Below are positions 5,829 to 10,331 of a stretch of DNA of 10,331 nt, piece by piece. This DNA is from Bacillota bacterium (lineage in GTDB: Bacteria; Bacillota; Clostridia; DSM-8532), in contig JAEZBW010000359.1 of the NCBI GenBank assembly GCA_023426765.1, positions 1 through 10,331 of the forward strand, written 5' to 3'. The stretch's first letter is position 1, and every line of letters begins with the position of its first letter. The notes beneath the pieces are model-generated. The model was not told the origin of the DNA. It ran no database searches and saw only the letters and a list, made by a program, of their open reading frames with translations. The translations under genes and the position numbers were made by a program.

Positions 5829-8198
5829 ATGCTGAAAAGGCCCGTGCTGCACGCCGCAATCGCATTTGGGACAGGGATTCTGGCCGCCTGGCAAATCCGG
5901 CAGGTTTTCTTTATCATGGTCATCTTACTGCCTGCATTGTTTCTGGTTGGGTATGGCCGATGGAAGAAGCTTCATTGGAGCCCTCTGCTGTTATGGATCA
6001 TTTGTTTTCTCTGCGGTTATTTAAATTACGCCTTTCAGTACACGACACTGCGAAAGTCCGCGGAGCCATACCGGGATTGTACTGTAACGGCTTCAGGGTA
6101 TGTCAGCAGCACCTTTACACGGATTGACGGTAAAGCTTCCTTTCACTTTTTTGCAGAAGAGATACAACTGAAAGACGATCTGAAAAAATTTTCACGCACC
6201 ATCCGCGTGGATGTTTATGAAGCCTCTGAAGCCCATGACTTCTCTCCAGGCGCTCGTCTTGTCATCTCGGGGGTGATGGAGAAGCCGTCCGGCTCCAGGA
6301 ATCCGGGAGGATTTGATTTCGAAAGCTGGCTGCTTGCCAGGAAAATACCTGCAATGATGACAGTGAAGTCCAATGCGGTGCAATGGATCGGGGAGAGGAA
6401 AAACCTCCCGCTGCTGAGGTTTGGTTTTAAGATGCAGCAAGCGGTTCTGGCTTCTCTCGAAAGAAACCTGTCCGGGGAAAAAGCCGCGCTGATGGCAGCG
6501 ATGCTGACGGGGTACAGGGAAAACCTCACCGACAGTATGGAGAATGCATTCAGCGCAGCTGGTCTCAGCCATATCATGGCAGTTTCGGGGGCCAATCTAG
6601 GGTTTTTGCTGCTTCCGCTGCTTTGGTTGTTTAAAAACCTTGGTATGAACCGTAAAGCTGCAGCGCTGGTGTCCATTCCCTTTATTTTTTTCTTTGTTCT
6701 GGTAGCCGGAATGGAAGCCTCGGTTCTTCGGGCCTGTGTGATGGCGGCCGTCATCATGGCCGGAAAAGCGCTGGACAGAAAGCCTGATCTGTTGAATTCC
6801 CTTGGAATCGCTTCATTGATCTTACTGGCAGTAAACCCTTTCATGCTGTTTGATGCGGGCTTTATACTATCTTTTGGTGCTACTGCCGGATTGGCACTGC
6901 TATACGGCAGGATCCGGGGCATACTGCCCGAATGGTTTCCCGGCATTATCCGGGAAACCGTTGCCGCAACCGTTTCTGCGCAGGCGGGTGTCCTTCCGCT
7001 TCTCATCCTTTATTTCAGCAGAATATCGCTGGTCTCGTTGCTTTCAAACCTTTTTGTAGTGCCGATGACAGGGATCACAACCGTCCTCGGCATGATTTGC
7101 GTGGCAGTTGATCACATTCACCCCGTTTTTGGTATGCTCACCGGGTATATGCTGCAAAGCCTTTTGCATGTCATTTTGGTGATCACCGAATTCTGCGCCT
7201 CGGTTCCGTGGGCGGAAGTCAACATGCAGCATTGGAGCCTTCCGGTGATTCTTGCTTATTATGCGGTACTGATCCCGGCAGGGGTGTACGGTCTGCCTTT
7301 CTTTATCCGGTATAAAGCCGGAATCGCTGTGTGCGCATGCGTGATGGGAGCTTTCATCCTTGTTTCAGGGCTGCTACCCGGCAGTCTTAAGGTAACCTTT
7401 GTTGATGTCGGACAGGGAGACTGCACTTTCATCCAAACCCCTTCGGGCAAAAGCTATCTGATGGACGGCGGCGGAACCTATCAGGAAGCTGAAACCGGGT
7501 ATATCGGGAAGAGGATTCTGTTACCGCTGCTGATGCATGAGGGGGTTATCAGCCTGGAACAGGTTTTTGTCAGTCATGCCCATATGGATCACATGTCCGG
7601 AGTTTTAACCCTGCTGAAAACCTATCCGGTGAAAGCGGTTGGGCTGCCCGATTATCCTGAAGCCGTGCAGGACTTTGCACCGCTGATAAAGCTTTGCGAA
7701 GAGAAGGATATTGAGCTGAGCTTTTTTAGCGATGGAGATGAAGTGATGCTGGATCAGCATACCGCGCTCAGGTTTCTGCATCCGGATGACAAAACGCCGC
7801 CGGGGGAGGATAACCTGAACAATACTTCCCTGTGCGGATTGCTGTACTATGGAAGGCTTCAGATTCTTTTTACCGGTGATCTTGAAACCGGTGCGGAGAA
7901 TATTTTCTTCGGGAACAATACCGCGATGGACTGCGACATTTTGAAGGTACCGCACCACGGCGGCAAAAATGCCTCATCGGAACGGTTCATTCAATTTACA
8001 AAGCCGGAAGCAGCCGTGATCAGTGTAGGCAGGAATAACTATGGCCATCCCTCCGAAGCAGTACTGGAGCGGCTGAACGAGAATGATACAATGGTGTTTA
8101 CCACATTGGAACATGGAGCGGTAATCGTGAACAGCGATGGGGAGAAATACCGAATCCGCACCTGGTACAGGGATGAAGGATTTACTTTTTTGAATTAA
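5829..8198 (+). CDS. comEC: ComEC/Rec2 DNA-uptake channel protein
   Basis: ComEC is the inner-membrane channel through which single-stranded DNA enters during natural transformation. The 789 aa and domain order match the full-length family. There are N-terminal membrane helices (about 8-50), a soluble DUF4131-type region (about 65-190), then the polytopic competence domain with GLSHIMAVSGANLGFL (245-260) and GMEASVLRACVMAA (294-307), followed by several more helices. The C-terminal metallo-beta-lactamase domain begins at VDVGQGDC (525-532). It has an intact HxHxDH (583-588, FVSHAHMDH), TGDLE (682-686) and VPHHGG (707-712), so the putative nuclease active site is complete. ATG 5829 lies 7 nt after GGAGG (5817-5821). 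holA follows after 59 nt, as in B. subtilis, but comEA and comEB are not in this window. Competence itself cannot be concluded from this gene alone, since many Clostridia keep comEC without known transformation. Confidence 0.97.
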   Translation: MLKRPVLHAAIAFGTGILAAWQIRQVFFIMVILLPALFLVGYGRWKKLHWSPLLLWIICFLCGYLNYAFQYTTLRKSAEPYRDCTVTASGYVSSTFTRIDGKASFHFFAEEIQLKDDLKKFSRTIRVDVYEASEAHDFSPGARLVISGVMEKPSGSRNPGGFDFESWLLARKIPAMMTVKSNAVQWIGERKNLPLLRFGFKMQQAVLASLERNLSGEKAALMAAMLTGYRENLTDSMENAFSAAGLSHIMAVSGANLGFLLLPLLWLFKNLGMNRKAAALVSIPFIFFFVLVAGMEASVLRACVMAAVIMAGKALDRKPDLLNSLGIASLILLAVNPFMLFDAGFILSFGATAGLALLYGRIRGILPEWFPGIIRETVAATVSAQAGVLPLLILYFSRISLVSLLSNLFVVPMTGITTVLGMICVAVDHIHPVFGMLTGYMLQSLLHVILVITEFCASVPWAEVNMQHWSLPVILAYYAVLIPAGVYGLPFFIRYKAGIAVCACVMGAFILVSGLLPGSLKVTFVDVGQGDCTFIQTPSGKSYLMDGGGTYQEAETGYIGKRILLPLLMHEGVISLEQVFVSHAHMDHMSGVLTLLKTYPVKAVGLPDYPEAVQDFAPLIKLCEEKDIELSFFSDGDEVMLDQHTALRFLHPDDKTPPGEDNLNNTSLCGLLYYGRLQILFTGDLETGAENIFFGNNTAMDCDILKVPHHGGKNASSERFIQFTKPEAAVISVGRNNYGHPSEAVLERLNENDTMVFTTLEHGAVIVNSDGEKYRIRTWYRDEGFTFLN

Positions 8199-8257
8199 AA
8201 TGATAGGATTTTTGATGAAGCGGCCCAATATCATTGCAATCAAGGGAATGAAATAGT

Positions 8258-9265
8258 ATGAGCATGGATGAGTTGAAAAAGCAACTGAAAGAGAACAGGA
8301 TCGGAAGGCTGTACCTGTTTACCGGCCCGGAGCAGTTCCTTGTCAGGCATTATGTGAATCAGATGCTGGAGAAGCTTCTGGATGAAAATTCGAAAACCTT
8401 TAATTTTTCGGAATTTTCCGGGAAGGTCTCACTCCAGGCGGTATCCGATGCCGTTTCCATGTATCCGGCATTTGCGCAAAGGCGGGTTGTCCTCGTGAAA
8501 GAGAGCACGCTTTTGAAACAGGGTGCCAAAGAGAACGACTGGAATACGTTTTTCAAGACACTGCCCGATTACATCTGTCTTGTTTTCATTCAGGAAGAGG
8601 TGGATAAAAGGGTCAGCTTCTACAAAGCCGTGAAAAACCAGGGGTTGATCGTTGAGTGTAACCGTCAGGATGAAAATATGCTGACCAAATGGGTTATCAA
8701 CAGGTTTTCCAGATATCGCAAGCAAATCGATGAGAAGGACGCCGCCTATCTCGTCACACTGCTGGATCCCGATATGACCTTCATGGCTTTGGAGCTTGAA
8801 AAAATTGCCCTTCTTGCGGGGGAATCCGAACGAATCACCCGCAGGATCATCGATGCCATTGCATCCCGAAGCGTAAAAAGCAGAATCTTTGATCTGACCG
8901 ACGCCCTTTCCCTGAAGCAAACCACCCAGGCGCTGCAAATCCTCAATGATCTGGTGGAGCAGAAGGAACCCCTTCCTTTTATCATGGCCATGGTGGGCAG
9001 GCAGATGGGGCTTTTGCTGAGAATGAAAAAGATGGAGGAAAAGAAGATGTCCCAGGCAGACATGGCCCGTGTGCTGGGAATTAACCCATACATTGTGGGG
9101 AAAATCCGCAAACAGGCATCCTCCTTTACAATCGATCAGCTGAAGGATGCCATGCGTAAATGCATGGAAATGGATCAAGCCTCGAAAACCGGCCGGATGG
9201 ATCCAAGGATGGCGTTGGATTTGTTCATCACCGAATTGCAAACCTCAGGAACTTCTCGCAGGTAG
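8258..9265 (+). CDS. holA: DNA polymerase III subunit delta
   Basis: HolA is the clamp-loader subunit that opens the sliding clamp and assembles it on DNA. The 335 aa are close to B. subtilis YqeN and E. coli HolA (about 345). The N-terminal AAA+-like domain shows GRLYLFTGPEQFLVRHYVNQML (16-37), where the Walker A loop is degenerate as expected for delta. The middle part, including LVTLLDPDMTFMALELEKIALLAG, and the C-terminal collar region (FIMAMVGRQMGLLLRMKKMEEKKMSQADMARVLGI, with NPYIVGKI) are typical of the Firmicute family. ATG 8258 follows AAGGGAA (8242-8248); a second ATG at 8264 is possible. It is probably cotranscribed with comEC. rpsT, the usual next gene in Bacillus, is not found. 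No clear terminator follows; the short CAGGT/ACCTG hairpin over the stop codon has no T-run. Confidence 0.95.
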   Translation: MSMDELKKQLKENRIGRLYLFTGPEQFLVRHYVNQMLEKLLDENSKTFNFSEFSGKVSLQAVSDAVSMYPAFAQRRVVLVKESTLLKQGAKENDWNTFFKTLPDYICLVFIQEEVDKRVSFYKAVKNQGLIVECNRQDENMLTKWVINRFSRYRKQIDEKDAAYLVTLLDPDMTFMALELEKIALLAGESERITRRIIDAIASRSVKSRIFDLTDALSLKQTTQALQILNDLVEQKEPLPFIMAMVGRQMGLLLRMKKMEEKKMSQADMARVLGINPYIVGKIRKQASSFTIDQLKDAMRKCMEMDQASKTGRMDPRMALDLFITELQTSGTSRR

Positions 9266-9374
9266 TACCTGAAAATCACCCGCTATCTCTACTGGAGTGC
9301 GAACAGTAATAACCTCAAGTGTGCACCTGTAATTTCTAAAGGAATCATTGCATTATATAAGGTTTCTTTGGTAA

Positions 9375-9380
9375 TATAAT
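9375..9380 (+). promoter_or_regulatory. Probable -10 box for the sulfotransferase transcript
   Basis: A perfect TATAAT at 9375-9380 stands in an AT-rich stretch in the 282-nt gap after holA. The -35 is poor: at a 17-nt spacing the sequence is ATTATA, and the better-looking TTGCAT (9348-9353) is 21 nt away. Transcription would begin near 9387, giving a leader of about 160 nt. Confidence 0.45.
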
Positions 9381-9393
9381 AGTGAACATGTCA

Positions 9394-9425
9394 GGGGCCA
9401 ACCTGTGAAAGATACACAAGGCCCC
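9394..9425 (+). other. Hairpin at the predicted 5' end of the sulfotransferase mRNA
   Basis: GGGGCC (9394-9399) pairs with GGCCCC (9420-9425), and inside it TGTG (9404-9407) pairs with CACA (9415-9418) around a 7-nt loop. No T-run follows, so it is not a terminator. Its place about 7 nt from the predicted transcript start suggests a 5' stabilising stem. The rest of 9266-9547 shows no convincing gene; a 66-codon GTG frame at 9405-9605 is discussed as a finding. Confidence 0.5.
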
Positions 9426-9533
9426 GCGGGTTTCCAGCCGTGGAATCCGGCATGGTATAAGGAAAAACAATTATCCGGACGAACGCTCAGGATAATCCAG
9501 CATTTAGATGATACGACAGTGAAAGAAAATACA

Positions 9534-9539
9534 GAGGTG
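9534..9539 (+). promoter_or_regulatory. Ribosome binding site deciding the sulfotransferase start
   Basis: GAGGTG sits 8 nt before ATG 9548. The frame upstream runs to a TGA at 9509-9511 without any other start codon, so 9548 is the only sensible start. Confidence 0.75.
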
Positions 9540-9547
9540 ACAGAACA

Positions 9548-10331
9548 ATGCGATCTCGATATATCAGGGATTTATCCATACAGTTTTTACTTGGGTGCAC
9601 GCTGAGGAACTGGATCAAGCTTTTATGGCAGAACCGGGACAAACCCATCTACTTTAAGAGCCTTCCGAAATTCCTGTACATCACCTTTGTCATCATCCTG
9701 CTCACTCCGGTACGCTTAATCGAAAAGCTGCTGTTTGACATCAGTGTGAAGAAAACCAAAATCGACAAGGAACCTATTTTTATCCTGGGTCATTGGCGCA
9801 GCGGAACAACCTATCTGGTGAACATGCTTTCACAGGACGAGCAGTTTGGTGTCACAAATGCCATGCACTGCTTCGGCCCGAGCATGTTCCTGCTTGGGAA
9901 CAAGGTGTTGGAGCGGATTATGAAAAAGGTTCTGCCAAAGAACCGGCATATGGACAGCGTCGTACTGGACACGGTATCATCTCAGGAAGAGGAGTTTGCC
10001 ATTGCCAATATATCCACGCTTTCCAATTACCATCTGGTCACCTTCCCGAGGAACCATTTTAAGTATCAAAAATATGCATCCTTCCGGGACATGAGCGAAT
10101 CCGAGCTGTCCGAATGGAAGCAGAAATACCTGTATATCATAAAGAAGGTAACCTTTCAGCTGAAGGGAAAAAGGCTTCTGCTGAAAAGCCCTACCAATAC
10201 CAGCCGAATCAAACAGCTGCTGGAACTGTTTCCCAATGCCCGGTTTGTTCATATCTGCAGAAACCCATACAAGGTGTATGTTTCAACCAAGAGGCTGTAT
10301 GACAATTTCTTCCCTGTTTTCGAGCTGCAGG
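9548..10331 (+). CDS. Sulfotransferase family protein (PAPS-dependent type), 3'-truncated by window edge
   Basis: The frame runs from ATG 9548 to the end of the window with no stop, giving 261 residues; family members are commonly near 350-400 aa, so the C-terminus is missing. The 5'-phosphosulfate-binding loop is PIFILGHWRSGTTYLVNML (76-94), with the GxxRSGTT core at 81-88. The 3'-phosphate-binding segment is ARFVHICRNPYKVYVSTKRLY (231-251), with Arg238 and Ser246 in the usual places. Between them, TVSSQEEEFAIAN and LLLKSPTNTSRIKQLLELFP are typical of the Sulfotransfer_3-like group. A hydrophobic stretch at about 43-55 could touch the membrane. Such enzymes move sulfate from PAPS to a hydroxyl or amine of a glycan, lipid or small molecule; the acceptor cannot be read here. 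The gene is preceded by its own promoter-like sequence and leader, so it is probably not part of the comEC-holA unit. Confidence 0.85.
   Translation, partial: MRSRYIRDLSIQFLLGCTLRNWIKLLWQNRDKPIYFKSLPKFLYITFVIILLTPVRLIEKLLFDISVKKTKIDKEPIFILGHWRSGTTYLVNMLSQDEQFGVTNAMHCFGPSMFLLGNKVLERIMKKVLPKNRHMDSVVLDTVSSQEEEFAIANISTLSNYHLVTFPRNHFKYQKYASFRDMSESELSEWKQKYLYIIKKVTFQLKGKRLLLKSPTNTSRIKQLLELFPNARFVHICRNPYKVYVSTKRLYDNFFPVFELQ

Noticed and set aside
6215..7006. 263-codon minus-strand frame opposite comEC
   Set aside because: Shadow of comEC codon structure; composition is rich in Ser, Arg and Pro and no motif is seen.
8429..9241. 270-codon minus-strand frame opposite holA
   Set aside because: Shadow of holA; rich in His, Gln and Gly with no family motif.
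9259..9271. CAGGT/ACCTG hairpin over the holA stop as a terminator
   Set aside because: Short stem, 3-nt loop and no T-run downstream.

Overview
The window reads as a stretch of chromosome from an endospore-forming Firmicute, most likely a member of the class Clostridia. The reasons are: a complete dipicolinate synthase pair (dpaA-dpaB), found only in spore formers; strong GGAGG-type ribosome binding sites; moderate, fairly balanced base composition; and gene orders known from Bacillus and Clostridia (M16 peptidase next to dpaAB; comEC followed by holA). The species cannot be fixed from the sequence. Every gene is on the + strand, and no tRNA, rRNA, transposase, phage gene or CRISPR array was seen.

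Left part (1-2758): the C-terminal three quarters of an M16 zinc peptidase (cut by the window edge), a 141-nt gap with a candidate sporulation (sigma-K-like) promoter and an unusual inverted repeat that covers the dpaA ribosome binding site, then dpaA and dpaB overlapping by 4 nt. Together dpaA and dpaB make dipicolinic acid, the calcium chelator of the spore core, in the mother cell. Behind dpaB lies about 230 nt of hairpin-rich, apparently non-coding sequence ending in a strong Rho-independent terminator at 2704-2758.

Middle part (2759-5698): a tightly packed three-gene unit of pgeF (YfiH/YlmD, purine nucleoside/peptidoglycan-editing laccase-fold enzyme), a family-5 extracytoplasmic solute-binding lipoprotein with no permease beside it, and a GNAT acetyltransferase. 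Gaps are 19 nt and a 4-nt ATGA overlap. The functional link between the three is unknown.

Right part (5699-10331): comEC (DNA-uptake channel with C-terminal metallo-beta-lactamase domain), then holA (DNA polymerase III delta subunit), the same order as in Bacillus subtilis. A 282-nt gap follows with a perfect TATAAT box and a hairpin at the predicted mRNA 5' end. After it begins a PAPS-type sulfotransferase that runs off the right edge. It has no stop inside the window, yet it shows both cofactor-binding motifs.

Most of the window is well-conserved housekeeping, sporulation and competence content. I do not see a clear new multi-gene system. The points most worth a second look are the SD-masking inverted repeat at dpaA, the structured and protein-like spacer after dpaB, the orphan binding lipoprotein with degenerate family motifs, and the sulfotransferase with its leader.
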